A stretch of 64,000 bases of DNA from Corynebacterium kroppenstedtii (GTDB lineage Bacteria; Actinomycetota; Actinomycetes; Mycobacteriales; Mycobacteriaceae). The DNA is taken from the NCBI RefSeq assembly GCF_003243515.1, contig NZ_QFRA01000003.1, forward strand, positions 145,100-209,099, read 5' to 3'. Positions within the stretch are counted from its first letter, which is position 1. Each line of letters opens with the position of its first letter. A program made the position numbers and the translations under genes. A model generated the notes under the pieces. It was not told the DNA's origin, ran no database searches, and saw nothing but the letters and a program-made list of their open reading frames with translations. Below, piece by piece: positions 16,876 to 25,919 of the stretch.

Positions 16876-17793
16876 TTAGTGGGCGACGGTGGCGTCGGGG
16901 GTGTCGGGGCTGTCGGCGGGAAGCTCCCCCAACATGACGCCGGTGTTATCAATCAACCGCACGCCACCAACTTTCGCGGCGACAAGCAGACGTCCCTCCC
17001 CCTTCTCAGGAGCGGGCCCCAAATCTTTCCCCCGGACGACGGCGTAGAGCACATCAATGCCTTCGCCCTCCATGATCCGCCGTGCTTCCGCCTCGACAGC
17101 GCAAGCGCCATCTTTTGCTTTGTATAGCGCAGCGGTCATGGCAGCCGAAATTGCCGTCGCGGTGACGCGAGCCTCCGGATCCAGGCGAACGTTGCGCGAC
17201 GAGAGCGCCAGCCCATCGTGTTCCCGCACAATCGGCACCCCATGCACCGTGACCTCCATATTGAGGTCTGTCACCAGCTGCTGGATGATCACCAGCTGCT
17301 GATAATCTTTCTCCCCCATCACGATGTCCGTGGCGTGGGACAGGTTGAGCAGCTTGGACACCACCGTGGCCACACCGACAAAGTGCCCATCGCGGTCCCC
17401 CTCGAGTCCCTCAGCGACGGAACCAGGATGGACCATCGTCCGGGTCCCGTGAGGATACATGTCCTCAGCCTTGGGCGTGAACGCGAGGGACACGCCTTCC
17501 TCACGGAGAATATCCAGATCACGCTGCAGGGTGACGGGGTATTTTTCGAAGTCATCGGAGTTATCAAACTGTGCCGGATTCACGAAGATCGACGACACCA
17601 CCACAGCCCCCGGAAGCCTGTGCGCTGCACGGAGGAGGGCGCGGTGCCCCGCGTGCAGGGCGCCCATCGTGGGGACAAGAACAATACGCTTCCCCGTTTT
17701 ACGCAACGCCCTCGTCGTTGCCGCAAATGTCTCAGCGGAATCATGAACACGCAGCTCGCCGGCCGCAAACCCGGGATTCGTCGGTGTAGACAT
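16876..17793 (-). CDS. panC: Pantothenate synthetase
   Basis: PanC joins pantoate and beta-alanine with ATP to make pantothenate, the precursor of coenzyme A. Conserved elements are LVPTMGALHAGHRALLR with the HxGH nucleotide motif, SSIFVNPAQFDNSDDFEKYP, the MGEKDYQQL segment, and SSRNVRL with the KMSKS-like loop (ALSSRNVRLDP). Length (305 residues) is normal. It follows the DUF6779 gene by 9 bases and precedes lysS, consistent with the conserved actinobacterial cluster. The tail after residue 290 is Pro/Asp-rich and probably dispensable. Confidence 0.94.
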   Translation of the reverse strand: MSTPTNPGFAAGELRVHDSAETFAATTRALRKTGKRIVLVPTMGALHAGHRALLRAAHRLPGAVVVSSIFVNPAQFDNSDDFEKYPVTLQRDLDILREEGVSLAFTPKAEDMYPHGTRTMVHPGSVAEGLEGDRDGHFVGVATVVSKLLNLSHATDIVMGEKDYQQLVIIQQLVTDLNMEVTVHGVPIVREHDGLALSSRNVRLDPEARVTATAISAAMTAALYKAKDGACAVEAEARRIMEGEGIDVLYAVVRGKDLGPAPEKGEGRLLVAAKVGGVRLIDNTGVMLGELPADSPDTPDATVAH

Positions 17794-17802
17794 GGTGGGT
17801 TA

Positions 17803-19434
17803 TTACTTCTCGCTATTCTTCTTTAGCTGTTCAAGTAAGGATGCGACGGTAACGTTTTGGCTTGAGTCTCCGTTGTCAGCCCGACGCCGACGGCCACCCG
17901 ACGATGAGCCCTGCGGCCCTTCATGACGGCCTCGTGGATCGGGGGTGTTCGACGAACTTGCCGACGAGCCATAACTCTGGCTCCCCGTGAACATGCCCTC
18001 GTGCGGAGGGCGGCCACCAGCTTGGCTACCGGATGCAGGTGTGGATCCTGAGCTGGGTGATTGCGCCCGGAAACTACCCGTGGTTGGGGCGTGGGTTCGG
18101 TCATAGGACGGTGCCGAGGAGCGGCCCGAACCGAAAGCAGCGAAGGATCCTGTGTCGGGGTCCGTGTTCCGACGAGATCCACCCGTGGTGCTGCCGCTTT
18201 GTGTGGTGCTTCGGCTCTGCGCGGAATTGGCGTTCAGGTTAGGTCTGCGATGAGAGCCAACATAGGGCGTCGATTCTGTTCGAGACGACTGTAGCTGAGA
18301 CGATCCGAATGCAGGCTGGGCTGAGGATGTTGGCGACGAACCCGCGCCGAATGCAAAGAATTGCGAGTTGTCACGGTCTGCTCCGCGGTACACCGCGCTT
18401 CCCTGCGGCACGCTCGACCGTTGGTTGTTCTGGGCCGCGTGGTCAGGCTGCTGTTGAGCCGGCTGCTGTTGCTGCGGACGCGACTGCTGTGGCCGACGCT
18501 GCTGCGAAGGCTGGTACCCGGTCGACCGCTGAGCCTGCGGTTTCGACGTCTTCTCCACAGAAGGCAACACGGTGGTCTGATCCGCAGAGTATCCCGAGCC
18601 TGAGCGACGCGATGGCTGGACGGTCCATTTCACCGCATTAAACGAACCCGTGCGCAGGGAATTATCGCCCTGCTGTGTGGAGGCCGAATCGGCAACACGT
18701 GATCCAGATGAGGACTGGTTCGTGCGTCTCGGCTGAGCGGCGGACGTGTTCCCAGCACCCTGCGTTTGCCCAGCTCCACCACGGTTCCCCGATGGCGCGT
18801 GTGACGATGCCGGCACAGATGACGTCCGTGACGTCGACCCACTCGTGCGCGCTTCCGTCGTCGATGATGAATCTTTGCTGTCGCGTTCCAACTCCAGAAT
18901 GCGCTGCGCCTCGGCCTTGAGGGCGGCGCGCTCGGTGTCCAGATCGGTGCCCATCATGGCGGACAGGTTTTCCCGAAGCACGGTGAGCTCCGCGCGAATA
19001 TCGGCCAGCGTGTCCTGCTCTTGCTCCTGCAGTGAGTCGTAGTAGTTCTGCTCCAGGATGAGTTCTTGCTCGCGGTGGGTGGCCAGTTCCCGCTCGAGCT
19101 CCGCCTGGTGCAGACGCTCAAGGTTGTCGGTGTCTCGCTGCTGGTTATCCACCTGTTTCCGCAGCCGCGATACAGCAATACACCCGACGATGGCGGCCCA
19201 GAGGGCGCAGAGGACAGCGATTTTTGTCCATGTTTCACTGTCCGTAAAGAGCATGAGGATCGTCGCAACAACGGCAAAGACCAGCATGACGACGATAGCC
19301 GCGAAGGAAAACTTGCCGCTACCACCTGTGTTCGCAGGCGAGTAATCGTCGCGATAGTCAGGCGACTGGTCGTCATAGTGTCCCTGGTTGTTAGAGCTGT
19401 CGTAACCATCGTGGGATTGCTGTGGGCCGGTCAT
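17803..19434 (-). CDS. DUF6779-type membrane protein with coiled coil and disordered tail
   Basis: About 543 residues. After a polar N-terminus there are two adjacent membrane spans (FAAIVVMLVFAVVATILMLF and IAVLCALWAAIVGCIAV). A Glu/Gln-rich coiled coil follows (about residues 90-190: LERLHQAELERELATHREQ). The remaining 350 residues are low-complexity Ser, Gly, Gln, Arg. This architecture and position between DUF3180 and panC match DUF6779 of mycolata-type Actinobacteria; function unknown. The ATG at 19434 overlaps the DUF3180 stop (ATGA) and has GGAG just upstream, so I reject the GTG at 19443. Confidence 0.75.
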   Translation of the reverse strand: MTGPQQSHDGYDSSNNQGHYDDQSPDYRDDYSPANTGGSGKFSFAAIVVMLVFAVVATILMLFTDSETWTKIAVLCALWAAIVGCIAVSRLRKQVDNQQRDTDNLERLHQAELERELATHREQELILEQNYYDSLQEQEQDTLADIRAELTVLRENLSAMMGTDLDTERAALKAEAQRILELERDSKDSSSTTEARTSGSTSRTSSVPASSHAPSGNRGGAGQTQGAGNTSAAQPRRTNQSSSGSRVADSASTQQGDNSLRTGSFNAVKWTVQPSRRSGSGYSADQTTVLPSVEKTSKPQAQRSTGYQPSQQRRPQQSRPQQQQPAQQQPDHAAQNNQRSSVPQGSAVYRGADRDNSQFFAFGAGSSPTSSAQPAFGSSQLQSSRTESTPYVGSHRRPNLNANSAQSRSTTQSGSTTGGSRRNTDPDTGSFAAFGSGRSSAPSYDRTHAPTTGSFRAQSPSSGSTPASGSQAGGRPPHEGMFTGSQSYGSSASSSNTPDPRGRHEGPQGSSSGGRRRRADNGDSSQNVTVASLLEQLKKNSEK

Positions 19435-19919
19435 GAACTCCACACTACATTGCTAGACTGCGTATCTTCATCGTTTGGTGGGGGTGCCCCACAACAACGC
19501 TCCAGCCATACACCCGATGCGGCAACGAGAATGGCGGCAATAAGTCCGACGATGACGGCGGGAGTGTCCTCCCGGGCGGCGATCAGCCGACTGTAATTGA
19601 TCCAGAGGTAGACGGCTATACCCGAGTACGATCCTGCACAAATGGACCCGAACCACGCTGTGGACGTTCCCATGACGAAGCATCGGGCGATGGTGAGCGG
19701 GTGTATTTGTGATCGATCTTGCCCGACTTCATTATCGGCTATCCGTTTCTTGATGATGAACCCCGCGACAGTGCAGATAACCGCGAGTACGATCAGGATG
19801 ACTGGGAGGGTCAGATTGAACCCTGGGATGGAGCCATAAAAGCGCCAGATCAGCATGAACGCACCGAGCCCGACGATCAGCGCGGTGGCGACCAGGTAGG
19901 TGGGCTTGGTGGAGGTCAT
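19431..19919 (-). CDS. DUF3180 membrane protein
   Basis: With the start at 19919 (MTSTKPTYL) it has 162 residues and four hydrophobic segments: LVATALIVGLGAFMLIW, LTLPVILIVLAVICTVAGFI, MGTSTAWFGSICAGSYSGIA and VIVGLIAAILVAASGVWL. The T-K-P-T-Y-L start and AR-(C)-F-V-M-G-T-S-T-A-W pattern are typical of DUF3180, found next to folK in Actinobacteria; its role is unknown. The longer frame to 20051 overlaps folBK and is rejected because the ATG at 19919 overlaps the folBK stop (ATGA). The end is coupled in the same way to the next gene. Confidence 0.8.
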   Translation of the reverse strand: MTSTKPTYLVATALIVGLGAFMLIWRFYGSIPGFNLTLPVILIVLAVICTVAGFIIKKRIADNEVGQDRSQIHPLTIARCFVMGTSTAWFGSICAGSYSGIAVYLWINYSRLIAAREDTPAVIVGLIAAILVAASGVWLERCCGAPPPNDEDTQSSNVVWSS

Positions 19920-20785
19920 TGCGGTTTCACCTCTTCTACCTCGCGGGACGGCAGGCTGTCCAACAAGGACGCAATGTTTTGACGCCCTAACCGAGCGTGG
20001 GGCTCCACTTCCACCCACGGCTTGAGCACGAAGGCACGTTGGTGCGCCCACGGGTGCGGAAGGGTGAGGTCGCCGGTGTCGTAGTGTTCCTCGGACCCGT
20101 TGTTAATGCTGGTGATCAGATCGATATCGAGGGTCCGGGGCCCCCAATGGACATCGCGCGTGCGGTGCGCGTCGCGTTCGAGTTCGTGCGCGTCGTCGAG
20201 AATGTCGTGGGGTGTTTTCATGGTTTCGACGACGGCAACGGAGTTCATGAAGTCGTCCTGCTCGACGCCGCCCCAGGCTGGTGTCGCGTACAGCGAGGAC
20301 GTGACGATGACGCGGTAATCCCCGCTGGTCACAAACCAGTGCATGGCACGTTCTACCCGTTGGCGTGGCGTGATCCCGCCGGCAGTGATATTGGAGCCGA
20401 AGGATAGGACCACATGGCGGAGGTCTTTTCGGCTTCGACGTGCGACGACAGCGACGTCGGCGAAGGGGTGCGGGATGGGGGCGTCGGGTTTGTGGATGGT
20501 GACTTCGACGGCGTGGATGCGATTGTTGAGGATGAGGGTATCGGCGATCTCGCTGGCGACGGTTTCGATGAGGTCGCGGCTGGGCCCGCCGACGGTGGCG
20601 TGAATGAGGTCGGCGATGCCGGCGTAGCTGATCGTGTGCGTGAGGTCGTCGGTGGCGGCGGCCTGGCGGAAGTCGGTCCACACGGTGACGTCGGTAAGAA
20701 ACCGCTGACCATCGCGCTTTTCGTGCGGGAATACCCCGTGGTGCCCGTACACCTCGACGCCTGTGAGTTCTATTCGGTCAGCCAC
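19916..20785 (-). CDS. folK: Bifunctional dihydroneopterin aldolase / HPPK (FolB-FolK fusion)
   Basis: One 289-residue frame carries two folate enzymes. Residues about 1-118 are dihydroneopterin aldolase (FolB): IELTGVEVYGHHGVFPHEKR through VEVTIHKPDAPIPHPFADV. Residues about 125-289 are 6-hydroxymethyl-7,8-dihydropterin pyrophosphokinase (FolK): VVLSFGSNITAG, NSVAVVETMKTPHDIL and RTLDIDLITSI plus LPHPWAHQRAFVLKPW. The product would make and then activate the pterin used by FolP. Its start overlaps the folP end by 8 bases. The two enzymes are separate genes in many corynebacteria, so the fusion is a notable local variant. Confidence 0.93.
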   Translation of the reverse strand: MADRIELTGVEVYGHHGVFPHEKRDGQRFLTDVTVWTDFRQAAATDDLTHTISYAGIADLIHATVGGPSRDLIETVASEIADTLILNNRIHAVEVTIHKPDAPIPHPFADVAVVARRSRKDLRHVVLSFGSNITAGGITPRQRVERAMHWFVTSGDYRVIVTSSLYATPAWGGVEQDDFMNSVAVVETMKTPHDILDDAHELERDAHRTRDVHWGPRTLDIDLITSINNGSEEHYDTGDLTLPHPWAHQRAFVLKPWVEVEPHARLGRQNIASLLDSLPSREVEEVKPQ

Positions 20786-21683
20786 GTCGTGCTCTCCATC
20801 CTTGAGGTACGTCGGGTCCGTGGGCGGTGGCCCAGGCGTGCGCGACTTTGACGGCGTCCACGTTGGGGCGCACGTTGTGTACGCGGACGGCCCATGCCCC
20901 GTGGCTGGCGGCCAGTGTGCTGACGGCTTCGGTAGCTGCGTCGGCGTCGGCTGGAGCCGTGGGGATACCGTCGGATCCGGCGATGAGGCTGGTCAGGAAA
21001 CGTTTTCGGGAAACTCCGATGAGCACAGGGTATCCGAGCTCGGTGAGTTGGTCGAGGCCGTTCAACAGCGACCAGTTGCCGAGCGCCGATTTAGCGAACC
21101 CAATTCCGGGGTCGATGATGATTTTTCCCTTATCGACCCCGTGCTCGCTGGCATATGTGGCGCGCTGGTTAAGGAAGTCGACGACGCGTTGGACGAACTG
21201 CGGTCCGTGGTCGGCTCCTTGGTTGGCGCCGGCTGCGCCGTGGGAATCAGCGTCGCCGAAGCGGTCGGTTTCCCAGTGCATGAGGCACAGGTACGCGCCG
21301 GTTTCTGCAGCAACGTGGATCATGTCCGGGTCGGCCAGTCCCCCAGATACGTCGTTGATGAGCGTCGCCCCTGCTTGGACGGCTTGTCGGGCGACGGTGG
21401 CGCGCATGGTGTCGACGGAGAGCATGACGTTGTCGTTCGCGAGGGCTTCGACGACGGGGATCACGCGCTGGAGTTCGGTCTGTTCGGTGACGCGGACGGC
21501 GCCGGGGCGGGTGGATTCGCCGCCGATGTCGATGATGGTGGCTCCGTCGCAGATCATGTCGCGAGCGTGGGTGACGGCGATGTCGGGGCGTGTGAGGTCG
21601 GTGGGAAGCCATTGGCCGCCGTCGGAGAAGGAATCGTCGGTGATGTTAAGGACACCCATCACGTGTGTGCGCGGTGCATCCAT
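20778..21683 (-). CDS. folP: Dihydropteroate synthase
   Basis: FolP condenses the activated pterin with p-aminobenzoate and is the sulfonamide target. Signatures include VMGVLNITDDSFSDGGQW, IIDIGGESTRPGA, LSVDTMRATVARQAVQAGA, LINDVSGG, IIIDPGIGFAKSALGNWSLL and VLIGVSRKRFL. Length is normal at 301 residues. It lies between folE (56 bases upstream) and the folB-folK gene (8-base overlap), so the four folate activities probably come from one message with ftsH upstream. Confidence 0.95.
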   Translation of the reverse strand: MDAPRTHVMGVLNITDDSFSDGGQWLPTDLTRPDIAVTHARDMICDGATIIDIGGESTRPGAVRVTEQTELQRVIPVVEALANDNVMLSVDTMRATVARQAVQAGATLINDVSGGLADPDMIHVAAETGAYLCLMHWETDRFGDADSHGAAGANQGADHGPQFVQRVVDFLNQRATYASEHGVDKGKIIIDPGIGFAKSALGNWSLLNGLDQLTELGYPVLIGVSRKRFLTSLIAGSDGIPTAPADADAATEAVSTLAASHGAWAVRVHNVRPNVDAVKVAHAWATAHGPDVPQGWRARRG

Positions 21684-21739
21684 GACGTTTGTTTGGCTCC
21701 TTCCGCCTGTTGTGGTGCGTGTGCTCCGACGCTAACGAC

Positions 21740-22306
21740 CTATCCGCGGATAAGGCTAAGTACTTCGGCGCGGCTGGCGGGGTTCGTCTGGAACCCGCCG
21801 CGGACCGTGGACGTAGTGGTTGTTGCCCCGGGTTTGCGGATGCCTCGCATTGCCATGCACAGGTGTTCACATTCGATAACGACGATGACCGCCTGCGGTT
21901 GTAGGCGCTTCACCATGGCGTCCGCGACCTGCTTGGTTAGGCGTTCTTGCACTTGTGGTCGTTTGGCGTAGAGGTCAACCAGCCGGGCCAGCTTGGAGAG
22001 CCCGGTGACTTTCCCCGATTTCCCCGGGATGTACCCGATGTGGGCTTTCCCATAGAACGGCACCAGGTGGTGTTCGCAGGTGGAGTACACAGGAATGTCC
22101 CGGACGAGCACGAGTTCGCGGTGATCTTCGTTAAAGGTCTTGGTGAGAACTTCCGACGGGTCCTGGTGAAGGCCGGCGAAGATTTCTTCGTAGGCTCGTG
22201 CGACGCGCTCGGGGGTGTCAACGAGTCCTTCCCTATCGGGGTCTTCCCCCACGGCGATTAACAGGTCGCGGACGGCTGCCCGCGCCCGTTCATGGTCGAC
22301 GGCCAT
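21740..22306 (-). CDS. folE: GTP cyclohydrolase I
   Basis: FolE converts GTP to dihydroneopterin triphosphate, the entry step of folate synthesis. The 188 residues include the zinc-binding CEHHLVPFYGKAHIGYIP segment, the KLARLVDLYAKRPQVQERLT region, and the second zinc ligand context VVIECEHLCMAMRGI. The ATG overlaps the ftsH TAA by one base (TAATG), which couples its translation to the protease gene. Confidence 0.96.
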   Translation of the reverse strand: MAVDHERARAAVRDLLIAVGEDPDREGLVDTPERVARAYEEIFAGLHQDPSEVLTKTFNEDHRELVLVRDIPVYSTCEHHLVPFYGKAHIGYIPGKSGKVTGLSKLARLVDLYAKRPQVQERLTKQVADAMVKRLQPQAVIVVIECEHLCMAMRGIRKPGATTTTSTVRGGFQTNPASRAEVLSLIRG

Positions 22307-25011
22307 TAGTGGTCACCGTCTTCACAGCGGTTGCCTTGCTCGGACGAACCGTTGTGATCGGACCATTTGTAGCCAGAGGCGTCGTGGTTGTGCCCGTTGT
22401 CGCTCGAGTTCTGCTCCCCAGTGCTGTGGCGCCCATCGTCCCAGGGGTGGTCTGGGCGCTCATTCTCCGGGAATCGGAACCCGTGGAGCCCGTTATCGGC
22501 GGGTTCACTTGGTTGGCCGACGCCATAGTTCTGCATTCCAGGATGCTGGCCCGGTTGTCCTGCTGTGGTGCCTCGGTTCTCGGCAGAGTGTCGAGCACCT
22601 GCCTGATGAGCACCAGGGGCTTGGGATGCGCCTGATTCCGAGTACCGGGGGGCACGATCCGATGGTGGCCATCCTGGGGCGGTCCATCCAGCGGGCGGTG
22701 GGGTTCCACCGTAGACGGGCGTGCCGTCGTCATTGGTCGAGCCTGGTGTCGGCTGGTTCGTTGGCGTTTCGGCTGGGTAGCTACCGTAATTCGACGATCC
22801 ATTATTGCGGGGTATGACCGTCGTTTGGCCTTCATATCCTGCGTTGGAATTGCCATTCGCACCAGTCGTGGCATCGTTCGACGACCAGCCACGGGTGTCG
22901 GAGCCCTGCGCGCTAGATCCTTGCTGTACCGAGCCTTGCTGGCCAGCACCCACTGCGTTATTAGTGCCCCCAGCATTTACCGACTGGGCATTCGCCTGGT
23001 TGGCAGAGGATTCACGTTCACGTCGTGCCTGCCGGGAAGCCTCCAAGAAATCGTGCCGCCTAGGTGGCTCTTCGCCACGTTCGCGTGCTAATTCCACAGG
23101 GGTTTTGACGGGGTCTTTGTCATCCTTCGGGTGGAGGACGTCTTCATTAGTGAAGATTTCTAGCCGCTCGCGCGGTTTCACATTTGTAAAGATGGCTTCG
23201 AGGTCTGGGCGGCGCAGCGTTTCTTTTTCCAACAGCTTCTGGGCCAAGAGGTCGAGAGTTTCGCGGTTTTCTTTCAGAATCGCGTACGCTTCGTCGTGGG
23301 CTTTCTCAATGAGGTAGCGCACTTGTTTGTCAATGGCCGCCGCGACATCGTCGGAGTATTCCAACTTTCCGCCACTTCCCCGCCCGGAGAATGGGTCGCC
23401 TTGTTCCTCACCGTATTTAACGGCTCCAAGGTCGGGGCTCATGCCGTATTCGGTCACCATGGCGCGGGCGATTTTCGTGGCCTGTTCGATATCTGCTGAG
23501 GCCCCCGTTGTTGGGCTGCCGAAGATAAGCTCTTCACCGGACCTGCCGCCCATCGCGAAGACTAACCGGGCGAAAAGCTCTGCTCGGTTGTACATTTCCT
23601 TGTCATCTTCGCTCGTGGTCATGGCGTGACCACCTGTACGCCCACGGGCCAGAATGGTCACCTTGTACACGCGTTCGATGTCTTTCATCGCCCACGCGGC
23701 AAGCGTGTGCCCACCTTCGTGATAGGCGGTGACTTTCTTCTCGTGCTCGGAGATGATTTTCGAGCTTCGACGCGGCCCACCGACAACGCGGTCGGTCGCT
23801 TCTTCGAGGGCGTCGGCGGTGATGATATTGCCGTTCACGCGTGCGGTAAGAAGCGCTGCTTCGTTGAGCACATTGGCCAGGTCCGCGCCAGACATACCGG
23901 CGGTTCGCTTAGCCAAGGAATTAAGGTCGACGTCCGGGCCCAAGGGCTTGTTCTTAGCGTGAACACGGAGAATCTGCTCACGGCCTGCAAGATCGGGGTT
24001 CGTCACCGGAATTTGCCGGTCAAAACGCCCCGGCCGCAATAGCGCGGGATCTAGAATGTCCGGCCGGTTCGTTGCAGCGATCAGGATGACTCCTTGGCGG
24101 TCACCGAAGCCATCCATTTCGACCAGCAACTGGTTCAGGGTCTGCTCGCGCTCATCGTGGCCTCCGCCCATTCCCGAGCCACGTTGACGCCCGACGGCGT
24201 CAATCTCGTCGATAAAGATGATGCACGGCGAGTTCTCTTTGGCCTGGGTGAAGAGGTCACGAACGCGGGATGCACCCACACCGACGAACATTTCGACGAA
24301 GTCTGAACCGGAGATGGAATAGAAGGGCACGCCGGCTTCACCTGCGACTGCGCGCGCCAACAGGGTTTTACCGGTACCGGGAGGTCCATAGAACAGAACG
24401 CCGCGCGGGATTTTCGCACCGAGGCGTTCATACCGTTCCGGCCCTTGGAGGAAGTCACGAATTTCGGTGAGTTCCTCGACGGCCTCTTCTTCACCGGCAA
24501 CGTCGCCGAAGTTGGTTTTCGGCATGTCTTTGGTCAGCTCTTTGGCCTTGGATTTACCGAAGCCGAACATGCCGCCCATGCCGGATCCGCCCTGCATGCG
24601 GGAGAAGAAGAACATGATCAGCAGGAAGAAGAGGATCATGGGGCCGAGAACGGCAAACATCTGGCCCAGCCACGAATCCTGCGTGACCTTAGTTGTGTAG
24701 CTCTCAGGATTGGATTTCTGAACCGCGTCGAAAACCTGATCCGACGTCCTGGCCGGGTATTTCGCTATGACTTTGTCGACGTCCTTGTGGTCGCCCTCGT
24801 CAATTTTCTTCTTCAGGTCTAACTGGAGCTGTTGTTCCCTGTCGTTAATCTGGGCTTTTTTGACGTTGCCGTCTTTGAGCTGCTTCAGGGCGACGGAGGT
24901 ATCGACATCTTGATACCCGCGCGTCGAGCTAGAGAACACCGAGAAAGCGAAAATCCCGAGCATGATGATAGCGATGACCGTCGCTATGCGCATGACTTTC
25001 TTGCGGTCCAT
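22306..25011 (-). CDS. ftsH: ATP-dependent zinc metalloprotease FtsH
   Basis: This membrane-bound AAA+ protease degrades damaged membrane proteins and selected regulators. Two membrane segments flank an extracytoplasmic loop (VIAIIMLGIFAFSVF near residue 15; AVLGPMILFFLLIMFFF near residue 125). The AAA domain has Walker A GPPGTGKT (209-216), IIFIDEIDAVGRQRGSG, and the second region of homology (DILDPALLRPGRFDRQ). The zinc site HEGGH is at residues 431-435. The last 250 residues are a low-complexity Gly/Asn/Ser/Gln tail typical of corynebacterial FtsH. I start at the ATG at 25011, which has AGAGG 4 bases upstream, rather than the frame limit at 25023. Confidence 0.95.
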   Translation of the reverse strand: MDRKKVMRIATVIAIIMLGIFAFSVFSSSTRGYQDVDTSVALKQLKDGNVKKAQINDREQQLQLDLKKKIDEGDHKDVDKVIAKYPARTSDQVFDAVQKSNPESYTTKVTQDSWLGQMFAVLGPMILFFLLIMFFFSRMQGGSGMGGMFGFGKSKAKELTKDMPKTNFGDVAGEEEAVEELTEIRDFLQGPERYERLGAKIPRGVLFYGPPGTGKTLLARAVAGEAGVPFYSISGSDFVEMFVGVGASRVRDLFTQAKENSPCIIFIDEIDAVGRQRGSGMGGGHDEREQTLNQLLVEMDGFGDRQGVILIAATNRPDILDPALLRPGRFDRQIPVTNPDLAGREQILRVHAKNKPLGPDVDLNSLAKRTAGMSGADLANVLNEAALLTARVNGNIITADALEEATDRVVGGPRRSSKIISEHEKKVTAYHEGGHTLAAWAMKDIERVYKVTILARGRTGGHAMTTSEDDKEMYNRAELFARLVFAMGGRSGEELIFGSPTTGASADIEQATKIARAMVTEYGMSPDLGAVKYGEEQGDPFSGRGSGGKLEYSDDVAAAIDKQVRYLIEKAHDEAYAILKENRETLDLLAQKLLEKETLRRPDLEAIFTNVKPRERLEIFTNEDVLHPKDDKDPVKTPVELARERGEEPPRRHDFLEASRQARRERESSANQANAQSVNAGGTNNAVGAGQQGSVQQGSSAQGSDTRGWSSNDATTGANGNSNAGYEGQTTVIPRNNGSSNYGSYPAETPTNQPTPGSTNDDGTPVYGGTPPPAGWTAPGWPPSDRAPRYSESGASQAPGAHQAGARHSAENRGTTAGQPGQHPGMQNYGVGQPSEPADNGLHGFRFPENERPDHPWDDGRHSTGEQNSSDNGHNHDASGYKWSDHNGSSEQGNRCEDGDH

Positions 25012-25210
25012 GGAACCTCTCATTGGGAAAAATATGAATACCTGTCGTCGCAGGTACGGTGGCGATTGCTACCAGGGTAGTCGAACCCTAGGACACGTCG
25101 GCCAGACGGGCGTTCGCTGTGCGCGAACACGGCGGATTCTTCCACCACTTACCCGTTCCGACCTCAACGTCCTCCGGATTACGCGTCCTCCGGCGTTGAC
25201 ATCGTCGTGT

Positions 25211-25831
25211 TCAGTTGTCCGTGTTTGTTTGTCCTGAGTTTTTTTCGTAGACCTGGGATTTCAACGTCCCTACCCACGGGATGTCACGATAGCGCTCGGC
25301 ATAATCCAACCCATATCCGACGACGAACTCGTTGGGGATATCAAAGCCGACATCGAAAAGATCAATGTCCACCTTGACGGCCTCGGGCTTGCGGAGGAGC
25401 GTCACAATCCGCAGCGAGTTAGGCTTCCGACTCTTCAAGTTCTTGATGAGCCAGTGCAACGTCAAACCGGAGTCAATGACGTCCTCAATGATGACGACGT
25501 TCCGGCCATGGATATCACGGTCGAGGTCTTTCAGAATGCGGACGACGCCCGATGAACTGGTGGCATTGCCGTAGGACGAAACGGCCATGAACTCTAGCTG
25601 CGTCGGGATGCTCATCTGCCGGGATATGTCGGTGATGAAGTACACCGCGCCTTTGAGCACACACACCAGGATGAGGTCGTCGTCCTCATCGGCGTAGGTT
25701 TCGGAAAGACGATCGGCCATCTCTGCAATGCGGTTATGGAGTTGCTCTTCGGTGATGAGGACATGGTCCACATCGTCGCCATATCCGTGTTCGGGGACGG
25801 GGACGGGGACGGGTTGATGGGATTGCATCAT
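25211..25831 (-). CDS. hpt: Hypoxanthine(-guanine) phosphoribosyltransferase
   Basis: Hpt salvages hypoxanthine and guanine to IMP and GMP using PRPP. Key segments are LVCVLKGAVYFITDISRQM, the PRPP-binding VVIIEDVIDSGLTLHWLI and the substrate hood region FDIPNEFVVGYGLDYAERYR. At 206 residues it has a short Pro/Val-rich N-terminal extension before the usual start. It lies between tilS and ftsH, the conserved order in Actinobacteria and many Firmicutes. A gap of 199 bases precedes ftsH. Confidence 0.94.
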   Translation of the reverse strand: MMQSHQPVPVPVPEHGYGDDVDHVLITEEQLHNRIAEMADRLSETYADEDDDLILVCVLKGAVYFITDISRQMSIPTQLEFMAVSSYGNATSSSGVVRILKDLDRDIHGRNVVIIEDVIDSGLTLHWLIKNLKSRKPNSLRIVTLLRKPEAVKVDIDLFDVGFDIPNEFVVGYGLDYAERYRDIPWVGTLKSQVYEKNSGQTNTDN

Positions 25832-25919
25832 TAGCTCTCGATCATGTAGCGTCGTTGTCTGTGTGGTCCGTAAATATATGGTCGCTTATAGGCGCCCATC
25901 TGGCAATTTTCGCTGAAGA

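Noticed and set aside
20763..21971. 402-codon plus-strand frame opposite folP
   Set aside because: FolP motifs are unmistakable on the other strand and this frame crosses two genes without signals.
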